Shown: one piece after another, positions 17,433-25,853 of the stretch
How positions within the stretch are numbered: position 1 is the stretch's first letter
Layout of the letters: each line of letters starts with the position of its first letter
Assembly (NCBI RefSeq): GCF_905397435.1
Contig: NZ_CAJPVI010000036.1
Location: forward strand, 1-64,000
From: Cupriavidus numazuensis
GTDB lineage: Bacteria > Pseudomonadota > Gammaproteobacteria > Burkholderiales > Burkholderiaceae
DNA: 64,000 nt
Direction: 5' to 3'
Translations under genes and position numbers: made by a program
Notes under the pieces: generated by a model
Seen by the model: the letters and a program-made list of their open reading frames with translations, nothing else
The model's database searches: none
What the model was told of the DNA's origin: nothing

Positions 17433-18364
17433 AAGACAAACTCCCTCCCGTGGTAACCGCAACGCAATCCCATCCCGTGGGCCGGGTCCGTCACCTGGCC
17501 CGCCAGTATGCCGCCCTGACCAAGCCGCGAGTGACGCAGCTCGCGGTGTTCTGCGCCATCATCGGCATGTTCCTGGCCACGCCGGGCATGGTGCCGTGGC
17601 GCGTACTGATCGGCGGCGGCGCCGGCATCTGGCTGCTGGCCGGGGCCGCGTTCGCGATCAATTGCCTGGTGGAGCAGAAGATCGACGCGCTGATGCGCCG
17701 CACCGCATGGCGGCCGTCCGCCACCGGCGAGATCACCACCACGCAGACGCTGATCTTCTCGGCCGTCCTTGGCGGCGCCGGCATGTGGCTGCTGCACGTA
17801 TTCGCCAATGACCTGACGATGTGGCTGACCTTCGCCACGTTCCTCGGCTATGCGGTCGTCTACACCATCCTGCTCAAGCCGGCCACGCCGCAGAATATTG
17901 TCATCGGCGGCCTGTCGGGCGCCATGCCGCCGGCGCTGGGCTGGGCGGCTGTCGCCAACGACGTGCCCGCCGAAGCGTGGTTCCTGGTGCTGATCATCTT
18001 CACCTGGACTCCTCCGCATTTCTGGGCGCTCGCGCTGTACCGCCGCGCCGACTACGCCAAGTCCGGCCTGCCGATGCTGCCGATCACGCACGGCGAAAAG
18101 TACACGCTGCTCAACATCCTGCTGTACACGCTGGTGATGATCGCCGCGACGCTGCTGCCGTTCGTCTACGGCATGAGCGGCTACATCTACCTCGCCAGCG
18201 CACTGGTGCTGGGCGCCTGGTTCCTGAAGTATTCGTGGACGATGTACCGCAACTACTCGGACCAGCTGGCCCAACGCGCCTTCCGCTTCTCGATCCTCTA
18301 CTTGTCGCTGCTGTTCGCGGCGCTGCTGATCGATCACTACTTCAAGTTCGTGCCCCAGATCTGA
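17429..18364 (+). CDS. ctaB: Protoheme IX farnesyltransferase (heme O synthase)
   Basis: A UbiA-family integral membrane prenyltransferase that adds farnesyl to heme B. The 311-residue product has about nine transmembrane helices. The Asp-rich active-site motif lies in [19 protein letters not shown], followed by the second conserved region [26 protein letters not shown]. It overlaps ctaA by four bases (ATGA), which fixes the start at 17429. Together with ctaA it supplies heme A to the oxidase encoded upstream. Confidence 0.97.
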   Translation: MKDKLPPVVTATQSHPVGRVRHLARQYAALTKPRVTQLAVFCAIIGMFLATPGMVPWRVLIGGGAGIWLLAGAAFAINCLVEQKIDALMRRTAWRPSATGEITTTQTLIFSAVLGGAGMWLLHVFANDLTMWLTFATFLGYAVVYTILLKPATPQNIVIGGLSGAMPPALGWAAVANDVPAEAWFLVLIIFTWTPPHFWALALYRRADYAKSGLPMLPITHGEKYTLLNILLYTLVMIAATLLPFVYGMSGYIYLASALVLGAWFLKYSWTMYRNYSDQLAQRAFRFSILYLSLLFAALLIDHYFKFVPQI

Positions 18365-18500
18365 GCGATCTGGGAGCTTCGCGGCCTGCGGCATCTTGTC
18401 GCGGTCGCCGTGCGGCAGGGCACGAATGGGCGATACTGTGTGCTGCCCTCGCCATCGCGGCGCCGCGGATTTGCCGGCGTCCATCGACTTCCGATTTCCC

Positions 18501-19121
18501 ATGACCAAGCCAAGCCAGCCCCACGGGCTCTTCGCCTCATTCCGCCGCTTTGCCGCGCTAGCGTTCCTTGCACTCGCGCTCGCCGCCTGTGGCCAGCAGA
18601 AGGCTTCTTTCCGTAACGTCGACATCAGCGGCGGGGCAGATTTCGGCAAGGATTTCTCGCTGACCGACCACAACGGCAAGGTCCGGACGATTTCGGACTT
18701 CAAGGGCAAGGTCGTGGTGATGTTCTTCGGGTACACCCATTGCCCCGATGTCTGCCCGACCACCATGGCGGAGTTGAAGGCGGTGATGGAGCAGCTTGGG
18801 CCGGATGCGGACAAGGTGCAGGTGTTGTTTGTGACGGTGGATCCGGAGCGGGATACCCAGGCGCTGCTGGCGCAGTACGTGCCGGCGTTTGATCCGCGTT
18901 TCCTGGGCATGCGGCCGGCGGATGAGGCTGCGTTGCAGAAGGTGGCGAAGGACTTCAAGGTCTACTACGCCAAGGTGCCGGGCACGTCGCCGAACAACTA
19001 CACCATGGATCACTCGGCTGGCAGCTATGTGTTCGACACGGAAGGGCGCCTGCGGCTGTTCATTCGTCACGGCCAGGGACCGGAGCCCATCGCCCACGAT
19101 ATCAAGCAGTTGCTGTCCTGA
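18501..19121 (+). CDS. SCO1/SenC copper chaperone, lipoprotein
   Basis: A periplasmic thioredoxin-fold protein that delivers copper to the CuA site of subunit II. The 206-residue product has a lipoprotein signal peptide ending LALAAC (lipobox). The copper/redox motif is CPDVC in FFGYTHCPDVCPTTM, and the third ligand His lies in MDHSAGSYVFD, so all three SCO copper ligands are present. It follows ctaB after a 136-base gap. A bidirectional terminator separates it from the convergent rpoH. Confidence 0.95.
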   Translation: MTKPSQPHGLFASFRRFAALAFLALALAACGQQKASFRNVDISGGADFGKDFSLTDHNGKVRTISDFKGKVVVMFFGYTHCPDVCPTTMAELKAVMEQLGPDADKVQVLFVTVDPERDTQALLAQYVPAFDPRFLGMRPADEAALQKVAKDFKVYYAKVPGTSPNNYTMDHSAGSYVFDTEGRLRLFIRHGQGPEPIAHDIKQLLS

Positions 19122-19140
19122 GAGACGGCACGGCAATGAA

Positions 19141-19170
19141 AAAAGGCCGGTCCAGTGGACCGGCCTTTTA
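19141..19170. terminator. Bidirectional terminator between the SCO gene and rpoH
   Basis: A nearly perfect hairpin with arms AAAAGGCCGGTCC and GGACCGGCCTTTT, flanked by A and T runs on both sides, can terminate transcription of both convergent genes. Confidence 0.9.
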
Positions 19171-19196
19171 CATGGCGCCTCGTTAGCGCCGGGCGA

Positions 19197-20126
19197 TCAG
19201 GCAAACGCCTGCAACGCCCCCTTCATCTTCTTCATCGCCGCCACCTCGATCTGGCGAATGCGTTCAGCCGAGACACCAAATTCATCGGCCAGCTCGTGCA
19301 GCGTCGCACCACCCGAGCCGTCGTCCTCAACGTTCAGCCAGCGTGCCTCGATAATCCGGCGGCTGCGCTCATCCAGCCGCGCCAGCGCCTCTTCCAGCCC
19401 CTCGACCTGCATGCGGTCCTGGCGCTTGGCTTCCAGTACGCGCGTCGGCTCGTTGTGGTTGTCCGCCAGGTAAGCGATCGGCGCGAATTCTTCCTCGCCG
19501 TCATCGACCTGGCCTTCCAGCGCGAGATCGCCACCCGACATGCGGGTTTCCATCTCCATCACCTCTTCAGGCTTGACGTTGAGATCGCGCGCAACGGCTT
19601 CGATCTGCTCCGGCGTGAAGGTATGGGAACCCTGCTTGTGGCTGCGCAGGTTGAAGAACAGCTTGCGCTGGGCCTTGGTGGTCGCCACCTTGACCATGCG
19701 CCAGTTCTTCAGCACGTATTCGTGGATCTCGGCCTTGATCCAATGCATCGCATACGACACCAGGCGCACGCCCTGATTCGGGTCGAAGCGCTTGACGGCC
19801 TTCATCAGCCCGATATTGCCTTCCTGGATCAGGTCGGCGTGCGGCAGGCCGTACCCGAGGTACTGGCGCGCAATCGACACCACCAGGCGCAGGTGAGACA
19901 TCACCAGCTGGCGTGCGGCATCGACGGATTCGTTGTCGCGCAATTCGCGCGCGAGGCGTTGCTCTTCCTCTGCGGTCAGCATCGGAATGCGATGTACGGC
20001 CTGGATATAGCTTTCCAGGTTGCCCACAGTGGCCGGGAAGGTCAATGCAAAGCTTCCGGCCTGCTTGGGCGCCGTCGGCAGACGGCTGTTCATCAGGGTT
20101 TTGTCGGCAGACAAGACTGCGTTCAC
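19197..20126 (-). CDS. rpoH: RNA polymerase heat-shock sigma factor RpoH (sigma-32)
   Basis: The 309-residue group 3 sigma factor contains region 2 (ARQLVMSHLRLVVSIARQYLGYGLPHADLIQEGNIGLMKAVKRFDP), the RpoH box QRKLFFNLR that marks this family, and a region 4 helix-turn-helix (LADEFGVSAERIRQIEVAAMKKMK). The start is GTG at 20126, preceded by AAGGAG at a suitable distance; no ATG is available nearby. A perfect CIRCE operator lies about 80 bases upstream (20205-20231), so HrcA repression is likely. Confidence 0.97.
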   Translation of the reverse strand: MNAVLSADKTLMNSRLPTAPKQAGSFALTFPATVGNLESYIQAVHRIPMLTAEEEQRLARELRDNESVDAARQLVMSHLRLVVSIARQYLGYGLPHADLIQEGNIGLMKAVKRFDPNQGVRLVSYAMHWIKAEIHEYVLKNWRMVKVATTKAQRKLFFNLRSHKQGSHTFTPEQIEAVARDLNVKPEEVMEMETRMSGGDLALEGQVDDGEEEFAPIAYLADNHNEPTRVLEAKRQDRMQVEGLEEALARLDERSRRIIEARWLNVEDDGSGGATLHELADEFGVSAERIRQIEVAAMKKMKGALQAFA

Positions 20127-20204
20127 TCAGTAGCTCCTTTCGCATCCGGCGTTCGGTTGCCGGCGCGCCACTCCGGATGGGAGGGCACGGCATTGCAACA
20201 CATC

Positions 20205-20231
20205 TTAGCACTCAAGCCGGGTGAGTGCTAA
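20205..20231. promoter_or_regulatory. CIRCE operator (HrcA-binding site) upstream of rpoH
   Basis: TTAGCACTC-N9-GAGTGCTAA is a perfect 9+9 inverted repeat with the exact CIRCE sequence and spacing. On the minus strand a possible -10 (TAAGAT) overlaps its second arm, so repressor binding would block the rpoH promoter. HrcA control of rpoH is an established idea in beta-proteobacteria; the specific promoter placement is inference. Confidence 0.92.
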
Positions 20232-20349
20232 TTGGAGTCCCTAAGCCGTCGATAGTTCCTGATGATCATCATCTATATTCGAATAGCGTTTGGTCCCGCT
20301 AAGGCACTTACGCTGCATATCGGCGGCCTGGATATCTTCAATTAGAGGG

Positions 20350-20384
20350 TCCCGCCACGCCTCGGTTCGCACCGCGTGGCGGGA
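20350..20384. repeat. Perfect 11-base inverted repeat between rpoH and pirin
   Basis: Arms TCCCGCCACGC (20350-20360) and GCGTGGCGGGA (20374-20384) enclose a 13-base spacer. There is no T run on either side, so it does not look like a terminator. It could be an operator for the pirin gene or part of a 5' leader. Apart from the CIRCE site, the rest of the 346-base gap 20127-20472 shows nothing else I can support. Confidence 0.6.
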
Positions 20385-20472
20385 TACTGTATTGCACCAC
20401 CCGCTACACTGACAGTGCTGGCGCACGCACGCCAAGGCCAACAAAAGCGCGCCTCACGAAACCGGAGAACCC

Positions 20473-21348
20473 ATGTCTGCCATCGAACACTTGCTCAAGC
20501 CCCACGTGCGGGACCTGGGCGACTTCACCGTGCGTCGCCTGCTGCCTGCAGCCGCGACCCAGACCGTCGGCCCGTTTATCTTCTTTGATCACATGGGACC
20601 CGTGGCGATGCCTCCAGGGAAAGGCGCCGATGTGCGCCCGCATCCGCATATCGGACTGGCCACGGTGACCTATCTGTTCGAAGGCGAGATCATGCACCGC
20701 GACAGCCTCGGCAGCGAGCAGGTGATCCGGCCTGGCGACGTGAACTGGATGACGGCCGGCAATGGCATCGTCCACTCCGAGCGCTCGCCCGACGCCGTGC
20801 GCGAAGCCGGCGCGCGGCTCCATGGCATCCAGACCTGGGTGGCGCTGCCTAAGGATCACGAAACCGTCGAGCCTTCGTTCTTCCATCATCCGGGCGCCAC
20901 GCTGCCGAAGATCGAACAGCCTGGCGTGCGCATGACGGTGATCGCCGGAGATGCCTTTGGCAAGACTTCGCCCGTCACGGTGTTCAGCCGCACGCTGTAC
21001 GTGGCGATCGAGATGGACGCTGGCGCGATCCTGGAGATTCCGGCCGAGCATGCGGAGCGGGGCGTCTATCCGGTCGACGGCAGCATCGCGCTCGACGGAG
21101 AAGCCTTGCCCTCCGAGCACCTGGTGGTGCTGACGCCGGGTCAATCAGTCACGCTGACGGCCACCGCGCCATCGCGCGTGATGCTGCTCGGCGGCGATCC
21201 TACAGACGGCCGCCGATTCATCTTCTGGAACTTCGTGGCCAGCAGCAAAGAGGCTATCGAAGCCGCTTCGCAGCGCTGGGAGGACGACCAGTTTCCGCAC
21301 GTCCCCGGCGAAACGGAGCGCATCCCGCTGCCCCAGCGCAAATCCTGA
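20473..21348 (+). CDS. Pirin family protein
   Basis: A 291-residue bicupin of the pirin family. The N-terminal cupin carries the metal-binding His and Glu residues (RPHPHIGLATVTYLFEGEIMHRDS) and the GDVNWMTAGNGIVHSER segment. The C-terminal cupin includes MLLGGDPTDGRRFIFWNFVASSKEAIEAA, typical of the family. Bacterial pirins can oxidise flavonoids such as quercetin or act as regulatory partners; which applies here cannot be told. It is a monocistronic gene between rpoH (divergent) and ybiB (convergent). Confidence 0.93.
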   Translation: MSAIEHLLKPHVRDLGDFTVRRLLPAAATQTVGPFIFFDHMGPVAMPPGKGADVRPHPHIGLATVTYLFEGEIMHRDSLGSEQVIRPGDVNWMTAGNGIVHSERSPDAVREAGARLHGIQTWVALPKDHETVEPSFFHHPGATLPKIEQPGVRMTVIAGDAFGKTSPVTVFSRTLYVAIEMDAGAILEIPAEHAERGVYPVDGSIALDGEALPSEHLVVLTPGQSVTLTATAPSRVMLLGGDPTDGRRFIFWNFVASSKEAIEAASQRWEDDQFPHVPGETERIPLPQRKS

Positions 21349-21370
21349 GCAGCGGACGGACTGGCGCCGC

Positions 21371-22381
21371 TCAGAGCGGGTTTGCCCAGGCGACGCGCGT
21401 GCCTTGCTGCAGGCATTCCTGAATGGCGCGCACCTGGGTGGCGATCGGCGCCGGCACGGGCACGGTGCCGTCCAGCACCTTGCGCGTCCACGCGGCCGTA
21501 TCGGCCACATCGCTGCCTTGCGGCAGTTCCGGCACGTCGGCGATCGAGCCGCTGGTCGGATCGACAAGCGTCTGCTGGTGCCCGTCATGCAACCAGTCGA
21601 TGCGGCTGCCGCGGCGTGCATCGGCCACCACCTCGCCTTCGGTACCGCGCGCCAGTAGCACATTGGCGGGCTCGTGCGAGAAGTAGTCGGTCAGCGTCTC
21701 GCGATACTCGGGGTGCGTATAGCTGTACAGGCGCAACGCCTCGGCCGGGGAATGCGAACCGACCGGCTGCAGCATCTTGGCCACCGTGTGCGAGGAATTG
21801 CGCAGGCCGATGACATTGCGCCGGTCCAGCAACTGCGACAGGCCCGGCGACAGCACGTCCACGGGCACCACGGCCAGCGGCCCGTTGGCGCCATCGCCGT
21901 CGCGCAGGCGCGCGGCGGCTTCGTCGGTGGATGCACAGAGCGGCACGCCGAGCGCCTCAAACAGGGCCATGCTCGTCACGCGGCCCTGGAATGTGCGCGA
22001 ACCGTGCACCAGCACCGGCACATTCTCGCGCGCGAGCAGCAGCGCCAGCAGCGGCACCAGGTTGGGCTGCTTGCGCGCGCCGTTGTAGCTCGGGATGACC
22101 ACGACCTGGCGATCTCCCGGCGCGGCCAGCGGACGGCAGTGCGTGTGCGCGGCCTCCAGCATGCCGGCCAGTTCGTGCGGAGCCTCGCCCTTGATGCGAT
22201 ACGCCATCAGCACCGCGCCCAGTTCCAAGTCCGACACGCGGCCGCCCAGCATGGCGTCGAACAAGGCCTGCGCGTCTTCGCGCGGCAGCGCGCGGGCGCC
22301 GTTCACGCCGCGGCCGATTTCCTTGATGTAGCGGGCTGCGGGGAAGGCATCCGCGGCGGGAGTGGCAGAGGAAGTGGTCAT
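21371..22381 (-). CDS. ybiB: YbiB-type protein, anthranilate phosphoribosyltransferase-like
   Basis: A 336-residue member of the nucleoside phosphorylase/TrpD2 fold. It has an N-terminal helical domain (ALFDAMLGGRVSDLELGAVLMAYRIKGE) and a C-terminal alpha/beta domain with VLVHGSRTFQGRVTSMALFEALG. E. coli YbiB has been described as a nucleic-acid-binding TrpD2 protein rather than an anthranilate enzyme. It lies 85 bases after nrtD on the same strand and may be cotranscribed with the nitrate uptake genes. ATG 22381 (MTTSSATP) is chosen over one 33 bases upstream. Confidence 0.87.
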   Translation of the reverse strand: MTTSSATPAADAFPAARYIKEIGRGVNGARALPREDAQALFDAMLGGRVSDLELGAVLMAYRIKGEAPHELAGMLEAAHTHCRPLAAPGDRQVVVIPSYNGARKQPNLVPLLALLLARENVPVLVHGSRTFQGRVTSMALFEALGVPLCASTDEAAARLRDGDGANGPLAVVPVDVLSPGLSQLLDRRNVIGLRNSSHTVAKMLQPVGSHSPAEALRLYSYTHPEYRETLTDYFSHEPANVLLARGTEGEVVADARRGSRIDWLHDGHQQTLVDPTSGSIADVPELPQGSDVADTAAWTRKVLDGTVPVPAPIATQVRAIQECLQQGTRVAWANPL

Positions 22382-22466
22382 GGGCGTGTTATGTGGGGAT
22401 GGGTTCCGCTTCATGATAGCGGAGCACCGCCGCCACGCCCATGGCGGGCGGGCGTCCGGTGGCCGT

Positions 22467-23270
22467 TCAGGCCGCTTCCTGCAGCGCCGGGTTGCGCTGC
22501 TTGCGGTAGAGGAAGTCGAGCACCGCCGTGCGGCACGCGTGGTAGTCCTTGTCCTCGGCGAGCGCCACGCGGTCGCGTGGTCGCGGCAGGCCGACGCTGA
22601 GGATCTCGCCGATCGTCGCCGCCGGGCCGTTGGTCATCATCACGATGCGGTCGGCCAGCAGCACGGCCTCGTCCACGTCATGCGTGACCATGACTACGGT
22701 GCTGCGGGTCTGTTCGACGATCTTCAGCAGCGCATCCTGCAGGTGCGCGCGCGTGAGCGCGTCGAGCGCGCCGAACGGTTCATCCATCAGCAGCACCTTG
22801 GGCGCCATGGCGAGCGCGCGCGCAATGCCGACGCGCTGCTTCATGCCGCCCGAGATCTCGTGCGGATACTTGCCTTCCGCGTGGGTCAGGCCCACCAGCG
22901 CCAGCGTGTCATGCGTGCGTGCCTTCAGTTGCGCCTTGCTCTCGCTGCCACCAAAGACGCGCTCCACGCCCAGATGGACGTTGTCGAAGCAGGTCATCCA
23001 CGGAAGCAGCGAGTGGTTCTGGAACACCACGGCGCGCTCGGGACCCGGGCCGGCGATTTCCCGGCCTGCGCAGATCAGCGCCCCGGTGGTCGGCGTGGCC
23101 AGCCCCGCGATCAGATTCAGCAGCGTGGACTTGCCGCAGCCCGAATGGCCGATCAGCGTGATGAACTCTCCCTGTGCGATCTGCAGGTTGACGTCGCGCA
23201 GCGCCACGAACGGCCCCTTGCGCGTCTTGAATGTCTGCCCGACGTTTTCGATGCTGACGAACTTTTCCAT
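22467..23270 (-). CDS. nrtD: Nitrate/nitrite ABC transporter, ATP-binding subunit
   Basis: A 267-residue ABC ATPase of the NrtD/SsuB/TauB group. It shows Walker A GHSGCGKSTLLN, Q-loop, signature EISGGMKQRVGIARALA, and Walker B VLLMDEPFGALDALTR. It follows the permease gene with a 33-base gap on the same strand. The nitrate assignment comes from the neighbouring NrtA-like binding protein and nasT rather than from the ATPase itself, which would be hard to tell from sulfonate transporters alone. Confidence 0.92.
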   Translation of the reverse strand: MEKFVSIENVGQTFKTRKGPFVALRDVNLQIAQGEFITLIGHSGCGKSTLLNLIAGLATPTTGALICAGREIAGPGPERAVVFQNHSLLPWMTCFDNVHLGVERVFGGSESKAQLKARTHDTLALVGLTHAEGKYPHEISGGMKQRVGIARALAMAPKVLLMDEPFGALDALTRAHLQDALLKIVEQTRSTVVMVTHDVDEAVLLADRIVMMTNGPAATIGEILSVGLPRPRDRVALAEDKDYHACRTAVLDFLYRKQRNPALQEAA

Positions 23271-23303
23271 GGCGATGTCCGGTTGGGTTTGCGCGCGGGG
23301 CAG

Positions 23304-24206
23304 TCAGTTGTTGCCGTAGCTGAAGCGCCGAGCCAGCGCCAGCAGCGCATGTTCCAGCAGCAGGCCGATGATGCCGATCACGAAGATGGCGATGACGATG
23401 TGCTCGACCTTCAGGTTGTTCCATTCGTCCCACAGCCAGAAGCCGATGCCGGTGCCGCCAGTCAGCATCTCCGCGGCCACGATCACCAGCCATGCCGTGC
23501 CGATCGACAGCCGCACGCCGGTCAGCATGTACGGCAGCACGGCGGGGAACAGCACGCGCGTGAACACCTTCCATTCCGACAAGTCGAGCACGCGCGCCAC
23601 GTTCAGGTAGTCCTGCGGCACACGCGTGACGCCGACCGCGGTGTTGATCACCATCGGCCAGATCGAGCAGATGAAGATGGCCCAGATCGCGGCGGGGTTC
23701 GCAGCCTTGAACAGCAGCAGCCCGATCGGCAGCCATGCCAGCGGCGAAACCGGCCGCAGCAGGCTGATCACGGGCGACGCCATCGCGTTCAGGAAGGCGA
23801 AGCGTCCGAGGATGAAGCCCGCCGGGATGCCGATCAGCGCCGCAAGCCCGAAGCCAGCGCCGACGCGGGCAAGCGATGCCAGCACGTTCCAGCCTACGCC
23901 CTGGTCATTGGGGCCATTGCGGTAGAACGGATCGGCGAAGAGCGGCACGGCGGCGTTCCAGGTGGCGCCGGGCGTGGGAATAGCCGGGATCATTGTGGCG
24001 ATGCCGTGCCAAGCCAGCACGAACAACGCGAAGCCCAGCAGCGGCGGCACGCCTTTCAGCACGACTGCGCGCAGCGCCTCGCGCCGTTCGGCACGGCGAG
24101 CCTGAGCTTCGATCTCCAGCGTACGTCGCCGCGCGCGTTCGCCGGCATCGGGGTCGGCCTTCAGGCCGGTGGCGCCTTCCGGCGCGGGTCTGGCGATGGC
24201 ATTCAC
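23304..24206 (-). CDS. nrtB: Nitrate/nitrite ABC transporter, permease subunit
   Basis: A 300-residue inner-membrane permease with six predicted helices after a charged cytoplasmic N-terminus (about residues 1-45). The family segment IWAIFICSIWPMVINTAVGVTRVPQDYLNVARVLDLSEWKVF and the GTAWLVIVAAEMLTGGTGIGFWLWDEWN block are characteristic of nitrate/cyanate-type permeases. It lies between nrtA and nrtD and is presumed to form the NrtABD-type importer with them. Confidence 0.93.
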   Translation of the reverse strand: MNAIARPAPEGATGLKADPDAGERARRRTLEIEAQARRAERREALRAVVLKGVPPLLGFALFVLAWHGIATMIPAIPTPGATWNAAVPLFADPFYRNGPNDQGVGWNVLASLARVGAGFGLAALIGIPAGFILGRFAFLNAMASPVISLLRPVSPLAWLPIGLLLFKAANPAAIWAIFICSIWPMVINTAVGVTRVPQDYLNVARVLDLSEWKVFTRVLFPAVLPYMLTGVRLSIGTAWLVIVAAEMLTGGTGIGFWLWDEWNNLKVEHIVIAIFVIGIIGLLLEHALLALARRFSYGNN

Positions 24207-24258
24207 GTCTGGCTCCTTGGGTCAGGGGCAATCCGAAACAATGGCGGCAACTTGCGTA

Positions 24259-25572
24259 TCAGGCCTTGATCTTGAAGCCGTCGGCGTAGGCCTTTGGGTC
24301 CTTGTTGGCATCCCACACCACACCGTCGATCAGCTTCGCGGTGCGGATGTCGCTCTTGGGCAGCGGCACCTGTGCCGCCGTAGCGGCCTGCTTGTAGATG
24401 TCGATGCGGTTGACCTGCCTTGCCACCGCCAGATAGTCGGGATGCTCCTTGAGCAGGCCCCAGCGCTTGTGCTGCGTCAGGAACCACATGCCGTCCGACA
24501 GGAACGGGAAGTTCGCCGAACCGTCCTGGTAGAACTTCATCGAGTCCGGGTCATCCCACGTCTTGCCCAGGCCATTGCTGTAGCGGCCCAGCATGCGGTC
24601 CAGGATGATGTCCATGTCGGTGTTGACGTAGGACTTGGCGGCGATGGTCTCGGCCGTCTTGCGGCGGTTCGACGCCGAGGCGTCGATGAACTTCGATGCC
24701 TCCAGCACCGCGGCCACCATGGCGCGCGCGGTGTTCGGGTACTTCTGCACGAATTCGGCGGTGGTGCCGAGCGTCTTCTCGGGATGATCCTTCCAGATCG
24801 CCTGCGTCGTTTCCACCGTGAAGCCGATCTTGTCGGCAATCGCGCGCGCGCCCCACGGCTCGCCCACGCAGAAGCCGTCCATATTGCCCACGCGCATGTT
24901 GGCGACCATCTGCGGCGGCGGCACGGTGATCGCCTTGGCATCCTGCATCGGGTTGATGCCGTTGGCCGCCAGCCAGTAGTAGAGCCACATGGCGTGCGTG
25001 CCGGTCGGGAAGGTCTGCGCGAAGGTGTATTCGCGCTTTTCCTTGCTCATCAGCGCTTTCAGGCTGGCGCCGTCCTTCGCACCTTTCTCGGCCAGCTTCG
25101 ACGACAGCGTGATGGCCTGTCCGTTGTGGTTCAGGCTCATCAGCACGGCCATGTCCTTCTTCGGGCCGCCGATGCCGAGCTGCACACCATAGATCAGCCC
25201 GTACAGCACATGCGCCGCGTCGAGTTCGCCATTGACGAGCTTGTCGCGCACGCCGGCCCAGGATGCTTCCTTGCTCGGCGTAATCTTGATGCCGTACTTC
25301 TTGTCGAGCCCGAGCGTGGCTGCCATGACGACCGATGCGCAGTCGGTCAGCGGGATGAAGCCGATGCGTACCTCGGGTTTCTCGGGCGCATCCGACCCCG
25401 CCGCCCACGCCCCGGCACGCACCAGCGGATCGACCAGCGTCATCACGCTGGCCCCGGCGATCGAGGCCAGCGCACGGCGGCGGCCGCTGCTCGCCGGCGC
25501 CGCGTCGGCGGAGGCGAGAGTGGTGTCGACTGCGGCGGGCAGCGGTTTGGCAATCCTGAGGCGAGAGGGCAT
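24259..25572 (-). CDS. nrtA: Nitrate/nitrite ABC transporter, periplasmic binding protein
   Basis: A 437-residue NrtA-type receptor. The N-terminus has a twin-arginine-like motif (GRRRALA at 30-36) followed by a hydrophobic stretch, so export is likely and may use the Tat route. The mature domain begins near VRIGFIPLTDCASVVMAATLGL and contains MWLYYWLAANGINP, VGNMDGFCVGEPWGARAIADKIGF and WFLTQHKRWGLL, all typical of nitrate-binding proteins. Transcription appears to be driven by a sigma-54 promoter and gated by a leader attenuator (25587-25743). Confidence 0.93.
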   Translation of the reverse strand: MPSRLRIAKPLPAAVDTTLASADAAPASSGRRRALASIAGASVMTLVDPLVRAGAWAAGSDAPEKPEVRIGFIPLTDCASVVMAATLGLDKKYGIKITPSKEASWAGVRDKLVNGELDAAHVLYGLIYGVQLGIGGPKKDMAVLMSLNHNGQAITLSSKLAEKGAKDGASLKALMSKEKREYTFAQTFPTGTHAMWLYYWLAANGINPMQDAKAITVPPPQMVANMRVGNMDGFCVGEPWGARAIADKIGFTVETTQAIWKDHPEKTLGTTAEFVQKYPNTARAMVAAVLEASKFIDASASNRRKTAETIAAKSYVNTDMDIILDRMLGRYSNGLGKTWDDPDSMKFYQDGSANFPFLSDGMWFLTQHKRWGLLKEHPDYLAVARQVNRIDIYKQAATAAQVPLPKSDIRTAKLIDGVVWDANKDPKAYADGFKIKA

Positions 25573-25586
25573 TGCTGGGCTCCAAG

Positions 25587-25644
25587 AAAAAAGCGTCCCG
25601 ATCCACAGCCCGTTTCGCCAGAAGACGGGTGCGGTTCAGGACGC
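25587..25644 (-). terminator. Leader attenuator (intrinsic terminator) before nrtA
   Basis: On the minus strand, arms GCGTCCT and GGGACGC close a long stem with further paired blocks CCGCA/TGTGG and CCCGT/ACGGG and an inner TTC-TGGC-GAA loop, followed by six U residues. It ends 15 bases before the nrtA ATG, so it would stop transcription inside the leader. An overlapping hairpin (ACGCC at 25659-25655 pairing with GGCGT at 25645-25641) captures the 5' arm and could act as antiterminator. Confidence 0.82.
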
Positions 25645-25659
25645 CGTTGTCCGTGGCGT

Positions 25660-25715
25660 GGCGCGGCCCGCGTTGGCCATGCCCGCCGTAATTGTGATCG
25701 GCCCTCGTTGGCCGA
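25660..25715 (-). promoter_or_regulatory. Tandem ANTAR-type RNA hairpins in the nrtA leader
   Basis: Read as RNA from the minus strand, hairpin P1 (25715-25698) is UCGGCC-AACGAG-GGCCGA. Hairpin P2 (25683-25660) has stem blocks GGC and UGGCC around the loop AACGCG. Both have hexanucleotide loops with A at position 1 and G at position 4, the pattern recognised by ANTAR antiterminators such as NasR and NasT. A 14-base linker separates them. NasT from the adjacent gene is the expected ligand. Confidence 0.85.
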
Positions 25716-25727
25716 CGCATCGATAAC

Positions 25728-25743
25728 GCAATGGCTGTGCCAA
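25728..25743 (-). promoter_or_regulatory. Sigma-54 promoter for nrtA
   Basis: TTGGCAC-N5-TTGC on the minus strand matches the RpoN consensus, with the invariant GG (-24) and GC (-12) separated by exactly ten bases. The predicted start, about 12 bases downstream near 25716, places the first ANTAR hairpin at the very 5' end of the transcript. RpoN itself is encoded at 49481-50962. Confidence 0.82.
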
Positions 25744-25853
25744 CACACAAAGCGGTGGAAAAGGGGACTTCGCGGACGAGTGATACCCGCCGGCCTCGCA
25801 GGCCGGGCCGGGAGAGCGCGCTGCAGTTAATGAGCAGCGCCAGAATTGTGCAT

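Noticed and set aside
20350-20384. Inverted repeat as an intrinsic terminator
   Set aside because: Neither strand has a T run after the stem, and no gene ends next to it.
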